Source: Salmonella enterica subsp. enterica serovar Typhimurium str. LT2
GTDB taxonomy: Bacteria > Pseudomonadota > Gammaproteobacteria > Enterobacterales > Enterobacteriaceae
Direction: 5' to 3'
NCBI RefSeq assembly: GCF_000006945.2
Contig: NC_003197.2
Location: 2,852,001 to 2,916,000 of the forward strand
DNA length: 64,000 nucleotides
The first letter of the stretch is position 1, and each line of letters begins with the position of its first letter. Shown here piece by piece: positions 7,837 to 16,895 of the stretch. The notes under the pieces are model-generated. The model did no database searches. It was not told the origin of the DNA and saw nothing but the letters and a program-made list of their open reading frames with translations. Made by a program: the position numbers and the translations under genes.

Positions 7837-8346
7837 CTATACTCCTTTTAAGCACCAGGTCATTTCCCGCGCGCGGCGGTTGTCCAGCCCCTGATTAAAC
7901 ACACCTTTGACATATACCCAGCGCGGCAGCTGATGGCAGGCATCCGCCCAGCGCCGCTGGTTCAGCAACTTAACCAGCGTGGAGCTGCAGGCGTTGCCGG
8001 TGCCCACGTTGAAAGCAAACGACACCACCGCGTCATAGACCTTTTGCGGCATCGGCTGTACCACACATTTATCCAGTGCCCGCTCCACGCGCAGCACGTT
8101 GGTGATAAGTCCCTGCGCCGCCTGCCGTTCCGTGATGGTTTTTCCAGGCACCACACCGGACGTATTGCCGATCCCGTCAGTCCAGACGCCCGCGCTGCAC
8201 TGATAAGGCTGCAGGCGGCATCCCTCGTAATCGGCGATCAGTTTCAGCCCCTCAACGGAGGTATGAAGCGACTGAAATCCGGGCAGCGTGGCGGCGATAG
8301 CCAGCACCGCCACGACAAGGCAGCGCTTAACGATTGAAGGATTCAT
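7837..8346 (-). CDS. K: phage endolysin K (GH24 lysozyme, likely SAR type)
   Basis: The 169-residue protein is a GH24 lysozyme that cuts peptidoglycan. The catalytic region LIADYEGCRLQPY ... WTDGIGNTSG shows the E and the downstream T of the E-D/C-T triad. The N-terminus has a weakly hydrophobic segment (CLVVAVLAIAATLPG) with small residues and no signal-peptidase site, typical of signal-arrest-release endolysins that stay membrane-tethered until the holin acts. The start at 8346 overlaps the end of Y by 20 bp; the frame to 8373 adds residues inside Y only. Confidence 0.92.
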   Translation of the reverse strand: MNPSIVKRCLVVAVLAIAATLPGFQSLHTSVEGLKLIADYEGCRLQPYQCSAGVWTDGIGNTSGVVPGKTITERQAAQGLITNVLRVERALDKCVVQPMPQKVYDAVVSFAFNVGTGNACSSTLVKLLNQRRWADACHQLPRWVYVKGVFNQGLDNRRAREMTWCLKGV

Positions 8347-8542
8347 ATTCCCCCCGCGAAATCTTGCCGCCACGTAACAATTTGAAAGACTGGTGTTTGT
8401 AGTACCAGTTGATAGCCAGCATCAGCACACCAATCAGTACGCCGCCAACCGTTGACGCATCCTTGAGCGACAGATCGCCCAGCCATGCCAGCAGCACGGC
8501 GATGCAGTAAGTGATAAAGGCGCTGATTCGTTCAAGCGTCAT
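8327..8542 (-). CDS. Y: phage holin Y
   Basis: The 71-residue protein has two hydrophobic segments (ITYCIAVLLAWLGDLSL and STVGGVLIGVLMLAINWYY) and a basic C-terminus (KHQSFKLLRGGKISRGEYES), the pattern of class II (S21-like) holins or pinholins. A pinholin would fit the SAR-type endolysin encoded next to it. The position between X and K is that of P2 Y. It depolarises the inner membrane to trigger lysis. Confidence 0.88.
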   Translation of the reverse strand: MTLERISAFITYCIAVLLAWLGDLSLKDASTVGGVLIGVLMLAINWYYKHQSFKLLRGGKISRGEYESFNR

Positions 8543-8545
8543 AAT

Positions 8546-8749
8546 TCAGTCCCATAGCTGGACGGTCTGCGCCGTGGTTGACGCCGTAATGTCCGGCAGC
8601 TCCACCTGCAGCCCGTGCGGTAAAAATGGGCCGTACTCAGCCAGCCCCGGATTTGCATGCAGAACCTGCTCAGTGACACCCTGCGTGCGCCCGTAATGAC
8701 GCCAGCAAAGCGCGTCCACCGTGTCATACTGATGCGCACGCACTTTCAT
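8546..8749 (-). CDS. X: tail protein X
   Basis: The 67-residue protein is P2 gpX-like, a small LysM-domain tail protein: YDTVDALCWRHYGRTQGVTE followed by HANPGLAEYGPFLPHG. It is needed for tail assembly. Its ATG overlaps the L stop by one base (TGATG). A slightly offset frame to 8739 on the same strand is a shadow. Confidence 0.92.
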   Translation of the reverse strand: MKVRAHQYDTVDALCWRHYGRTQGVTEQVLHANPGLAEYGPFLPHGLQVELPDITASTTAQTVQLWD

Positions 8750-9213
8750 CAGATAAGCTCCACCGTACAGTGCGGTACATCCTGCACCCGGCTGATGGCC
8801 CAGCGGGCATCACGCCACAGATCGCCGCTGGCCTCCGCCAGCTCCTCCCCTCGCTTCACGCCTGACGCCGTGGCGTCATAGTCCTGATAACGCTCATTAA
8901 GCACAGCGCGCGCCCAGCAAAAAACAGCGTTGTGGTAGTGCCGGATACGCTCGCTTTTACCGTCCAGCATTTCTGCGGGAACCTCAGCAAGTGTCCGCCA
9001 GCCCAGCATCTGCTGACGGTTGCGGAAGTCGTACAGCTCAGCGTTAACCTCAGAGATCGCCGTCAGCACGACCTGCTTTAAACGCGGCTGCGTCACCGTG
9101 CCGTCAGTGCGCATCACACTGCGAAATTCCGACAGGTCCACATCAGGCCAGAACGGCGTATTTTTGATGACCTCCGCCTGTTCCGGTGCCTGTTCGGGCG
9201 CAACAAACTTCAT
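8749..9213 (-). CDS. L: head completion protein L
   Basis: The 154-residue protein corresponds to P2 gpL, which closes the filled head and forms the tail attachment surface. Conserved stretches include DLSEFRSVMRTDGTVTQPRL and VLTAISEVNAELYDFR. The ATG at 9213 is used, since a good AGGAGAAAG ribosome site precedes it; the frame upstream to 9276 is not conserved. It is 94 bp downstream of M. Confidence 0.92.
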   Translation of the reverse strand: MKFVAPEQAPEQAEVIKNTPFWPDVDLSEFRSVMRTDGTVTQPRLKQVVLTAISEVNAELYDFRNRQQMLGWRTLAEVPAEMLDGKSERIRHYHNAVFCWARAVLNERYQDYDATASGVKRGEELAEASGDLWRDARWAISRVQDVPHCTVELI

Positions 9214-9306
9214 GCGGCTTTCTCCTGAATAAGTGGGCGGTGGACGGAATTTTGATGTGGCAGTGCCTTTCGCCATCCCGTGCCGCCCGTGCGCGGGGCA
9301 CGTTCG

Positions 9307-9960
9307 TTAGCGGCTGTCATTGCGCAGTCTGCGCTCCAGCTGCTGCTTTTCTTTTTTCACACCGCAGCGGGGATCGAGCTGCAGCGCATGGGTAAGGTGA
9401 TTCAGGGCAGACGCCGGATTGCTTTCGCTCAGTACAGCGCCGATGGCTTTATGCAGGCGCGCCCGCGACTGGTCCGGCATATCCAGATCAGTTGTCAGGT
9501 CCAGCGTCTGCAGAAGCAGATCGGCATCAAAACCGGCAGCGGCCAGCAGAGCGCTTTGCGCCGCGTCTGCCATTTCTTCTGCCAGCACGGTCTGCACGTT
9601 ACGGTTGCCCAGCGGCATCACCCAGCCATGGCGCAGCGCATGACGCCCGATTTCCAGCGCACCGGCATAATCACCGGCATCGATACGCCACAGCATCACG
9701 TACATCAGCACGTCATCCTGCTGCGCACCTCCGGCAGCCAGCACGCCCTCCGCCCAGGCGGAATATTTCGGCAGCAGCTCCACCTTGATTTCCGCCTTTT
9801 TCACCGTGGACTGGATGCCTTTAAGGCGACGGCGATCTTCTGCCAGTTGCAGCAGCATCAGGTCATAGCCAGACGCATGGCGGCGAACACTGCCGCCCTC
9901 ACGGGCGGCCTGTTCGGCCTGAATGCGCAGGCGGTGCTGCCGTGCGGGACTCAGGCTCAT
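9307..9960 (-). CDS. M: terminase small subunit M (endonuclease)
   Basis: The 217-residue protein matches P2 gpM. Visible family segments are SPARQHRLRIQAEQAAREGG, YDLMLLQLAEDRRRLKGIQS and KYSAWAEGVLAAGGAQQDDV. With gpP it forms the terminase that cuts DNA at cos and packages it. It ends at 9307 and begins 3 bp after the N stop. The family length is about 247 residues in P2, so this copy is a little short but intact. Confidence 0.92.
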   Translation of the reverse strand: MSLSPARQHRLRIQAEQAAREGGSVRRHASGYDLMLLQLAEDRRRLKGIQSTVKKAEIKVELLPKYSAWAEGVLAAGGAQQDDVLMYVMLWRIDAGDYAGALEIGRHALRHGWVMPLGNRNVQTVLAEEMADAAQSALLAAAGFDADLLLQTLDLTTDLDMPDQSRARLHKAIGAVLSESNPASALNHLTHALQLDPRCGVKKEKQQLERRLRNDSR

Positions 9961-9963
9961 GCG

Positions 9964-11046
9964 TTACTCTCCATTTCCTGACTCTGCGGCTACAACAGGT
10001 GCGGCAGGCGGAGTGAAATCACTCATTTCGATGTTTTCCACCAGTGCCGCGCAGCGGTAGTCCTCGACCACATACGCCTCGTTAACGGATTCAAAGTTTT
10101 CAATCCGGTCACGTTTCGGGTTGTCGATAACAGAACGGCGGCGGGTGTCTTCCTGCCAGTAGATGGACAGGTTATCCAGTCGGGTGATTAACAATGCATT
10201 TGCCGGGAAGAAAGGCGCACGCACAGCCTGCAGGCCGCCCATACGTTTCTGGCTGATGATCATATCGGCGGCAATTTTTTCGCTGTTGTCCTGCTCTTTG
10301 TTGACCAGCGGGAAATACTTGTCAGACAGCAGTTCACGACCACAGACAACAACCAGCTCATCATCATCCTGATACTCCACATCGATCAGCTCGTTGACGG
10401 CATCCATCACCACAGCGTCAAGGTTTACATACTTACCACCCGGACCTACTTTTACCGGCTCCGCAGTAGTGGTGCCGTCTTCTGCGGTTTTACTGCCCAT
10501 AACATGATCCGGCGCGTCTTCGCGGATTTTCTGTAACCAGCCTTTATTGACGTCCTGCAGCAGCGGGTTTTCAGCACGATTTGAGGTTTTGGCGCGCTTC
10601 ACGCCGTTAAAGCCGATCATGATGCGGTCCAGCGCCTGACGCTTGACGATGGCGTTGCGGATACGCACCTGGAAGTCCTGGAACTTGGCCCACAGGTCCA
10701 GTTTTGCGTAGGTCAGCACCGTATCAAAGTTGGTCTGTTCGCATTTGTATTCCACGTCTTCCATCAGCGTCGGATCGGTAGGCTCGCGCTCTTTGGTGGT
10801 GGTATCGGTGGTTCCGGCAATGGTGCTGCCAACGCCCAGCCCCAGCAACTGTCCTGACTGTTCAGTGACCGGCGTGATGTTAATCAGCGTCAGGAAAGCG
10901 GCGGACTGCTGGATCTGGTCTTCCAGCGTCTGCTGCACGGACGGCTCCACGGTAAACTTGCTGGAGAGTTCTTCAACCTCCACACTGTTCAGGCGCGCCA
11001 ACTGCTGCAGGTAAGCGTTAAAGGCAAAGCGGGTTTTCTTTTTCAT
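9964..11046 (-). CDS. N: major capsid protein N
   Basis: The 360-residue protein is P2 gpN, the HK97-fold major capsid protein. Start MKKKTRFAFNAYLQQLARLN, then the strongly conserved ALDRIMIGFNGVKRA and IADMIISQKRMGGLQAVRAPFFPANALLITRL (in parts) are visible. P2 gpN has 357 residues. It follows O by 16 bp and shares the late O-N-M-L operon. Confidence 0.95.
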   Translation of the reverse strand: MKKKTRFAFNAYLQQLARLNSVEVEELSSKFTVEPSVQQTLEDQIQQSAAFLTLINITPVTEQSGQLLGLGVGSTIAGTTDTTTKEREPTDPTLMEDVEYKCEQTNFDTVLTYAKLDLWAKFQDFQVRIRNAIVKRQALDRIMIGFNGVKRAKTSNRAENPLLQDVNKGWLQKIREDAPDHVMGSKTAEDGTTTAEPVKVGPGGKYVNLDAVVMDAVNELIDVEYQDDDELVVVCGRELLSDKYFPLVNKEQDNSEKIAADMIISQKRMGGLQAVRAPFFPANALLITRLDNLSIYWQEDTRRRSVIDNPKRDRIENFESVNEAYVVEDYRCAALVENIEMSDFTPPAAPVVAAESGNGE

Positions 11047-11062
11047 CGGGTTTTATGCTCCA

Positions 11063-11896
11063 TCAGCAATTGGTCAGGGTGCCTGCCGGTGCGTCACCGC
11101 CCGGCGCGCGCTGGCGGTAGTCTTTACGGCTGTCTTCGCTGCTAAGCTTCTGCTCTAGCTCGGCAAAGGCGGCCAGCTGTTCCTGCAGGGAGGACTCCAG
11201 CTCAGAAAGGCGCTTGTCCTGTTCGGACAGGGATTTATCAGTGCGCTCGCTCAGGTTCTGCTGCTCGGAGGCGACCAGTTCCACGGCTTTATGCACATCG
11301 GAGAAACGCGCCTCATCGGTCTGCTCTTTTTTGGTGAACAGCGCGGTGACGCGGGCAAAGAGGGACGGCTTTTCGTCCTGGACCTCTTCCAGTTCGATCA
11401 GCGTTTCGACAGCTTCCGAAAACAGGTTTTCAGGGTTCTGCTTACGGTTTGCCAGCGGATTATGTGCGGCGCTGGCGCTGAAAGCCAGCATTTCGGTGCC
11501 AAGGCTCGCAGGATCGTCCGTCGCACCCAGCCCCACAAGGTAGGCTTTGCCGGTGTCGGCAAACTTCGTGCTGACCTCCATGGAGGTGAAAAGCTTCTGG
11601 CCTTTTTTCACCAGTTCCACCAGGGCGTCAGTGGGTTCGATATCGGCATAAAGTGCCATCTTGCCCGCCAGCGGGCCGTCCTGGATTTCTTCTGCAACCA
11701 GCCCCGTCACCCTGCCATAGCGGTTAAAAGTGCTCTCCGGCAGATAAGACTTGATGTGCTCAAGGTTAATCAGCGCGGTATAGACCGTCGGGTTGTAGCT
11801 GGCAGCCATCTGTACCAGCCATTCACGCTGGATCTCGCGCCCGTCAGTGGTGGCACCTTCCACCCCGATGCGGAAACGCTTTGCTTTCACTGTCAT
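11063..11896 (-). CDS. O: capsid scaffold and protease O
   Basis: The 277-residue protein is P2 gpO: an N-terminal serine protease domain (VKAKRFRIGVEGATTDGREI, LINLEHIKSYLPESTF, with H of the catalytic triad, and MLAFSASAAHNP) and a C-terminal coiled-coil scaffold (repeated LSEQDKRLSELESSLQEQLA). It directs capsid assembly and then cleaves N, Q and itself. It is divergent from P, with an Ogr-type activator site between the two starts. Confidence 0.94.
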   Translation of the reverse strand: MTVKAKRFRIGVEGATTDGREIQREWLVQMAASYNPTVYTALINLEHIKSYLPESTFNRYGRVTGLVAEEIQDGPLAGKMALYADIEPTDALVELVKKGQKLFTSMEVSTKFADTGKAYLVGLGATDDPASLGTEMLAFSASAAHNPLANRKQNPENLFSEAVETLIELEEVQDEKPSLFARVTALFTKKEQTDEARFSDVHKAVELVASEQQNLSERTDKSLSEQDKRLSELESSLQEQLAAFAELEQKLSSEDSRKDYRQRAPGGDAPAGTLTNC

Positions 11897-11974
11897 GAGC
11901 CGTGCTCCGTTAGAAATAACTTACTGGAGCCTTATGTTTGCGGTGATAGGGGGAGTGAGACAACGCGCTGTATT

Positions 11975-11992
11975 TGTACGGTAAACCACACA
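11975..11992. promoter_or_regulatory. Ogr/Delta-type activator site between O and P
   Basis: The sequence TGTACGGTAAACCACACA fits TGT-N12-ACA, the binding motif of P2 Ogr and P4 Delta. It lies in the 142-bp gap between the divergent late genes O and P, 79 bp from the O start and 47 bp from the P start. In P2 the O and P late promoters overlap here, and one palindromic site can serve both directions. Confidence 0.75.
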
Positions 11993-12038
11993 AACCGCAG
12001 CCGGGGAAAGCCGCCATCCAAGGCCGTATGTTTGGGCC

Positions 12039-13805
12039 ATGAACACGACACTGACCCCCGCAGACCTCGATCCCCGTAGGCAGGCCATGCTGCTGTACTT
12101 TCAGGGATACCGCGTAGCCCGCATTGCTGAAATGCTGGGCGAAAAAGTTGCAACCGTTCACAGCTGGAAAAAACGCGACAAGTGGGGCGACTATGGGCCG
12201 CTGGATCAGATGCAGCTCACCACCGCCGCACGCTACTGCCAGCTCATTATGAAGGAGCATAAAGAAGGGAAAGATTTCAAAGAAATTGACCTGCTGGCGC
12301 GCCAGTCGGAGCGCCACGCGCGGATCGGCAAGTTTAACAATGGTGGCAACGAAGCCGACTTAAACCCTAACGTCGCCAACCGCAACAAAGGCCCACGCCG
12401 TCAGCCGGAAAAGAATGTTTTCACTGATGAACAGATCGAAAAGCTGGAAGAAGTCTTCCACGCCTCTATGTTCGACTATCAGCGTCACTGGTTTGAAGCC
12501 GGGAAAACAAACCGCATCCGCAACCTGCTCAAGTCGCGCCAGATTGGTGCCACGTTTTATTTTGCCCGTGAAGCATTGATTGACGCCCTGCTGACCGGAC
12601 GCAACCAGATTTTCCTTTCTGCCAGTAAGGCCCAGGCACACGTCTTTAAGCAGTACATCATCGACTTTGCAAAAGAGGTTGATGTGGAGCTGAAAGGCGA
12701 TCCGATGGTGCTGCCCAATGGCGCAGCCTTGTACTTTCTCGGCACCAACGCCCGCACGGCGCAGAGTTACCACGGCAACCTGTACCTTGATGAGTATTTC
12801 TGGATACCGAAATTCCAGGAGCTGCGCAAGGTTGCCTCCGGGATGGCCATTCACAAGAAATGGCGACAAACCTACTTTTCCACGCCGTCCAGCCTGACGC
12901 ACAGCGCGTATCCGTTCTGGTCCGGCGCGCTGTTTAACCGGGGCCGAGCCAAAGCGGACAAGGTGGATATTGACCTGACCCACAGCAACCTTGCGCGCGG
13001 CCTGCTCTGCCCTGACGGACAGTACCGCCAGATCGTCACCGTGGAAGATGCGGTGCGCGGCGGCTGTAACCTGTTCGACCTCGACCAGCTGCGCATGGAG
13101 TACAGCCCGGACGAATACCAGAACCTGCTGATGTGCGAATTTATTGACGATCTGGCGTCAGTATTCCCGCTCAGCGAGCTGCAGGCGTGCATGGTGGACA
13201 GCTGGGAAGTCTGGACCGATTTTCAGGCACTGGCGCTGCGCCCGTTTGGCTGGCGAGAAGTCTGGATCGGTTACGACCCGGCGAAAGGTACGCAGAACGG
13301 TGACAGCGCAGGCTGCGTGGTTATGGCACCACCAACTGTACCGGGCGGGAAGTTCCGCATTCTGGAGCGTCATCAGTGGCGCGGGATGGACTTTCGCGCC
13401 CAGGCGGACGCTATCAAAAAGCTAACGCAGCAGTACAACGTGACCTATATCGGCATCGACTCGACCGGCGTCGGGCACGGTGTTTATGAGAACGTAAAAG
13501 CGTTCTTTCCTGCCGTGCGGGAGTTTGTCTACAACCCTAACGTCAAAAATGCCCTGGTGCTCAAGGCGTACGACATTATCAGCCACCGCCGTCTGGAGTT
13601 TGACGCCGGGCACACCGACATTGCGCAGTCCTTTATGGCTATCCGCCGCGCCACCACCGCCAGCGGCAACCGTCCAACCTATGAAGCCAGCCGCAGCGAA
13701 GAGGCCAGCCACGCAGATTTGGCCTGGGCAACGATGCACGCACTGTTTAACGAACCGCTGCAGGGCGAATCCGCCAATACCAGCAACATTGTGGAGATTT
13801 TTTGA
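12039..13805 (+). CDS. P: terminase large subunit P (ATPase)
   Basis: The 588-residue protein is P2 gpP. It has an N-terminal HTH (RVARIAEMLGEKVATVHSWK), an ATPase domain (LLKSRQIGATFYFAREALID, deviant Walker A; LYLDEYFWIPKF as Walker B) and a C-terminal RNase-H-like nuclease domain (WIGYDPAKGTQNGDSAGCVV; YIGIDSTGVGHGVYENV). It drives DNA packaging from cos. It overlaps Q by 4 bp (ATGA) and is read divergently from O. Confidence 0.95.
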   Translation: MNTTLTPADLDPRRQAMLLYFQGYRVARIAEMLGEKVATVHSWKKRDKWGDYGPLDQMQLTTAARYCQLIMKEHKEGKDFKEIDLLARQSERHARIGKFNNGGNEADLNPNVANRNKGPRRQPEKNVFTDEQIEKLEEVFHASMFDYQRHWFEAGKTNRIRNLLKSRQIGATFYFAREALIDALLTGRNQIFLSASKAQAHVFKQYIIDFAKEVDVELKGDPMVLPNGAALYFLGTNARTAQSYHGNLYLDEYFWIPKFQELRKVASGMAIHKKWRQTYFSTPSSLTHSAYPFWSGALFNRGRAKADKVDIDLTHSNLARGLLCPDGQYRQIVTVEDAVRGGCNLFDLDQLRMEYSPDEYQNLLMCEFIDDLASVFPLSELQACMVDSWEVWTDFQALALRPFGWREVWIGYDPAKGTQNGDSAGCVVMAPPTVPGGKFRILERHQWRGMDFRAQADAIKKLTQQYNVTYIGIDSTGVGHGVYENVKAFFPAVREFVYNPNVKNALVLKAYDIISHRRLEFDAGHTDIAQSFMAIRRATTASGNRPTYEASRSEEASHADLAWATMHALFNEPLQGESANTSNIVEIF

Positions 13806-14845
13806 TGAGTGAACTCGAAGCCTTAACCAGCTCAACGCCAACAGAAGCTACGGTGCCTAAAAACGCAGGCGTAACTGCCGAGGCTTTCAGCTTTGGTGAC
13901 CCGATCCCGGTGCTGGACCGCCGCGAGCTGCTGGACTATGTGGAATGCGTACAGATGGACAGATGGTATGAGCCGCCAGTAAGCTTTGACGGGCTGGCGC
14001 GAACCTATCGCGCCGCCGTGCATCACAGCTCACCGATAGCAGTGAAACGCAACATTCTGACCAGCACCTTTATCCCGCATCCACTCCTGAGCCAGCAGGC
14101 GTTCAGCCGGTTTGTGCAGGACTATCTGGTATTTGGTAACGCCTATCTGGAGAAACGGACCAACCGGCTCGGCGGCATTCTGTCGCTGGAGCCATCACTG
14201 GCGAAATACACCCGCCGTGGGATCGATTTAGACACCTACTGGTTTGTGCAATACGGCATGACAACGCAGCCCTACGAGTTCACCAAAGGCAGCATCTTTC
14301 ACCTGATGGAGCCGGATTTAAACCAGGAGATTTACGGCCTGCCGGAATACCTGTCTGCCATCCCTTCCGCCCTACTGAACGAGTCCGCTACGCTGTTCCG
14401 TCGGAAGTATTACATCAACGGCAGCCACGCGGGTTTTATCATGTACATGACCGACGCCGCACAGAACCAGGAGGACGTGAACAACATCCGCCAGGCGATG
14501 AAAAGCGCTAAGGGCCCTGGCAATTTTCGAAATCTCTTTATGTACTCGCCCAACGGCAAAAAGGACGGGATTCAGATCATCCCGCTGTCAGAGGTGGCGG
14601 CAAAGGATGAATTTCTGAATATCAAGAACGTAAGCCGTGATGACATGATGGCGGCGCACCGCGTACCGCCGCAGATGATGGGCATCATCCCCAATAATAC
14701 CGGCGGCTTTGGCGATGTAGAAAAGGCCAGCCGCGTATTTGTGCGCAATGAATTGATACCTTTGCAGGAGCGAATGAAAGAAATTAATGAATGGATAGGG
14801 CATGAGGTCATTAAATTCAAAGCATACATTCTTGAAGTAATATAA
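13802..14845 (+). CDS. Q: portal protein Q
   Basis: The 347-residue protein is P2 gpQ, the dodecameric portal vertex through which DNA enters the head (P2: 344 residues). Conserved stretches include AYLEKRTNRLGGILSLEPSL, KYYINGSHAGFIMYMTDAAQ and HRVPPQMMGIIPNNTGGFGD. It follows P with a coupled start. The usual P2 end of this operon is the cos site, but here a minus-strand AIPR gene lies between Q and cos. Confidence 0.95.
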   Translation: MMSELEALTSSTPTEATVPKNAGVTAEAFSFGDPIPVLDRRELLDYVECVQMDRWYEPPVSFDGLARTYRAAVHHSSPIAVKRNILTSTFIPHPLLSQQAFSRFVQDYLVFGNAYLEKRTNRLGGILSLEPSLAKYTRRGIDLDTYWFVQYGMTTQPYEFTKGSIFHLMEPDLNQEIYGLPEYLSAIPSALLNESATLFRRKYYINGSHAGFIMYMTDAAQNQEDVNNIRQAMKSAKGPGNFRNLFMYSPNGKKDGIQIIPLSEVAAKDEFLNIKNVSRDDMMAAHRVPPQMMGIIPNNTGGFGDVEKASRVFVRNELIPLQERMKEINEWIGHEVIKFKAYILEVI

Positions 14846-14930
14846 ATATAGAAAGAGTGCCTTTAACAAAGGCACTCACCTCATAATATATCCAGCGCTA
14901 AAGATAACTAGAAACCAATATCTTATGAAA

Positions 14931-16628
14931 CTAAATCTTGGCAAGCATCTCGTCTAAAATCGCTTGCCTTTTCATTCTATCATCCGTAATGTCATCGATC
15001 GACAAAACAATATCGACAGCTCTTTGAAAGGTTGCCTTTATTTTATCTCCATGTTTTGTCATCTCAGTTATAATTTTATTACAATAAATATCCATTTTCT
15101 TTGAGCCAAACTTTGGAATGTCCTTTCCAGCAATTAACACGCAAACAACAGCCATTAGATGCCATTTATACTTCCTAATGTTTTGTGGGATATCTGCATT
15201 CGATGTAAGCAAGTGAAGTCTATATAACGTTAGACATGCCGCATAAAATACAATTTCTTTCGTGTCATTAGAAAATATTTTCTCAGCCAGTAATTCGTAC
15301 ATTCGCTTTGGGTATCTGTATGAAAGATCTGGCCGACGGAAAAACATAGCTGCGACACATTTAGCCGCCATATGAACTGAAAACACCCTTACTGCAGGTA
15401 TATCTCTACCGATAAATTGTCTTTCACGTCTTTCTAAATATAAGCGGCCGTCTTGTCCTTCATATGTGTCAAAGTACGCTTCGACTTTTTTAATTATTGG
15501 ACGAAGAGAATAGAATTGTGTTTCGTCAACTTTAGTTTGGCTGTTAGTGGCACGAACTAGTTCTGAAAAAACATCTTCATTCAATGTTTCAACAACCTTC
15601 AAATTAACCATCATAGTATCATCTAATGAATCACGGCACTCATAAAGTACGTTAGATGTTTGACAACCGTTGACTATTTGAAAATTTTCCAAATGCAATA
15701 TACTGCCTTGAAGCTTTACATCTGGGCTTACTATGGTAATCCCATTATTAAGAACAGGAAATCTTGAGGCCGCATCTCTATCTTTAATTGTCTCAGCAAT
15801 CGACGCATTAACAGGGTTGTCTATTCCCAAGAAAGCTCGGACGTTCTCAACAAAAACATGATTACGAAGAGAACCCTCCTCCGTCATTAAAAGATTACTA
15901 ACAAAATCCTTTGCTTTTACAACCGCAAGATAAGCCTCTTCGATCCCATTAATTTTTGGTAGAGGAGCATTACTAAACAATGGCAATTCAGCATTAACCA
16001 CAGAGTATGTATCAATCCAAGTCCTAGTTAATTCATCACGATCTACAAACTCAACACTAACATTACAAAAATAACCTAATTCTTCGATTTCTTTTATAAA
16101 AAGTTTTCGCGCGGACTCTAACTCTCTAGGGCTCTTATATATTCCTGTGGCAACATATTTAGCGGTAAAACTTGGGCGGCCGCCTCTTATCTTAGGAACA
16201 TTTTTTATCACCACGTCAAATACTTCATGTGCATTTTTTTGGATATCATCTAAACAAGAGTATGGAGACTCATCAATGAATCTAAAAACAGATGCTTTAA
16301 ATTTTAAAAAATCGCCTAAATCAAATGATTCGCTACGCTTTGATTGTATAAAAACGATATCGACATCGTGATTTTTACGTTGAGAGGAAAAAATAGAAGA
16401 CGCATCTTCCGGAGAGATGCATAACTCTTCGTCAATTATGATAGCAATACCATCCATGCCATCATCACCAGCTCCGGTCGTTACATCATCTATTTCAAAA
16501 TCCATACTGATTCGAGAAGATAGCATGGCTTTGTTACAGAACAACTCGAACTGCACATCCTCTTCATGATTTTCAATACCGTAACTCTTTACGAAGCTAT
16601 CAAGATGAGCCTTAACAATTCTATGCAT
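14931..16628 (-). CDS. AIPR-family abortive-infection protein (putative phage defence)
   Basis: The 565-residue protein has the AIPR hallmark block in its centre: FPVLNNGITIVSP followed by NFQIVNGCQTSNVLYE. The N-terminal part, GAGDDGMDGIAIIIDEE then VDIVFIQSKRSESF, resembles a restriction-endonuclease-like fold with D and QxK positions. AIPR proteins are linked to abortive phage resistance, but the mechanism of this one is not shown by sequence. The ATG at 16628 has an AAGGGA ribosome site; a longer frame to 16682 exists. It is AT-rich against the GC-rich phage genes, is opposite in strand to Q, and sits between Q and cos, so it is a moron rather than a core phage gene. Confidence 0.82.
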   Translation of the reverse strand: MHRIVKAHLDSFVKSYGIENHEEDVQFELFCNKAMLSSRISMDFEIDDVTTGAGDDGMDGIAIIIDEELCISPEDASSIFSSQRKNHDVDIVFIQSKRSESFDLGDFLKFKASVFRFIDESPYSCLDDIQKNAHEVFDVVIKNVPKIRGGRPSFTAKYVATGIYKSPRELESARKLFIKEIEELGYFCNVSVEFVDRDELTRTWIDTYSVVNAELPLFSNAPLPKINGIEEAYLAVVKAKDFVSNLLMTEEGSLRNHVFVENVRAFLGIDNPVNASIAETIKDRDAASRFPVLNNGITIVSPDVKLQGSILHLENFQIVNGCQTSNVLYECRDSLDDTMMVNLKVVETLNEDVFSELVRATNSQTKVDETQFYSLRPIIKKVEAYFDTYEGQDGRLYLERRERQFIGRDIPAVRVFSVHMAAKCVAAMFFRRPDLSYRYPKRMYELLAEKIFSNDTKEIVFYAACLTLYRLHLLTSNADIPQNIRKYKWHLMAVVCVLIAGKDIPKFGSKKMDIYCNKIITEMTKHGDKIKATFQRAVDIVLSIDDITDDRMKRQAILDEMLAKI

Positions 16629-16703
16629 GAGACATCCCTTTGCGAAATGACGAATTTTTCTTATCGTACCACTTGATTTCATCTTTTGACATGCTTGCGC
16701 GCG

Positions 16704-16722
16704 CTCGTATCCCCGCCACGCC
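16704..16722. other. putative cos site of the P2/186-like prophage
   Basis: On the minus strand the 19 bases read GGCGTGGCGGGGATACGAG. The first 13 are as I recall the 186 cohesive end (GGCGTGGCGGGGA...), and P2 has GGCGAGGCGGGGAAAGCAC. The position, between the Q side and the early-region side, is that of P2 cos. The rest of the 19 bases differs, so cutting competence is not certain. Confidence 0.65.
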
Positions 16723-16771
16723 TGCCCGCTTTATGTAGTGGTTTTCATGCACCTGCATGATCTACGCAAAA

Positions 16772-16791
16772 GCCCGCCAGAACTGGCGGGC
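16772..16791. terminator. hairpin near cos, likely bidirectional terminator
   Basis: GCCCGCCAG and CTGGCGGGC form a perfect 9-bp stem with a 2-base loop. It is flanked by AAAA on the left and TTAA on the right, with no long T run. It lies between cos and the lipoprotein gene ending at 16896 and could separate the two transcription units. Confidence 0.55.
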
Positions 16792-16895
16792 CTTAACACA
16801 AAAGATCCTCAAACGATCATGCGATCTCATGCAGCATAGACATGCGCGTTTATGCAGAATGTGCAAAATCGTAACATAGTCCGTAAGCGTGAAAC

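Noticed and set aside
12360..12983. 207-codon minus-strand frame inside terminase gene P
   Set aside because: Shadow of P, with no start signal and no family resemblance.
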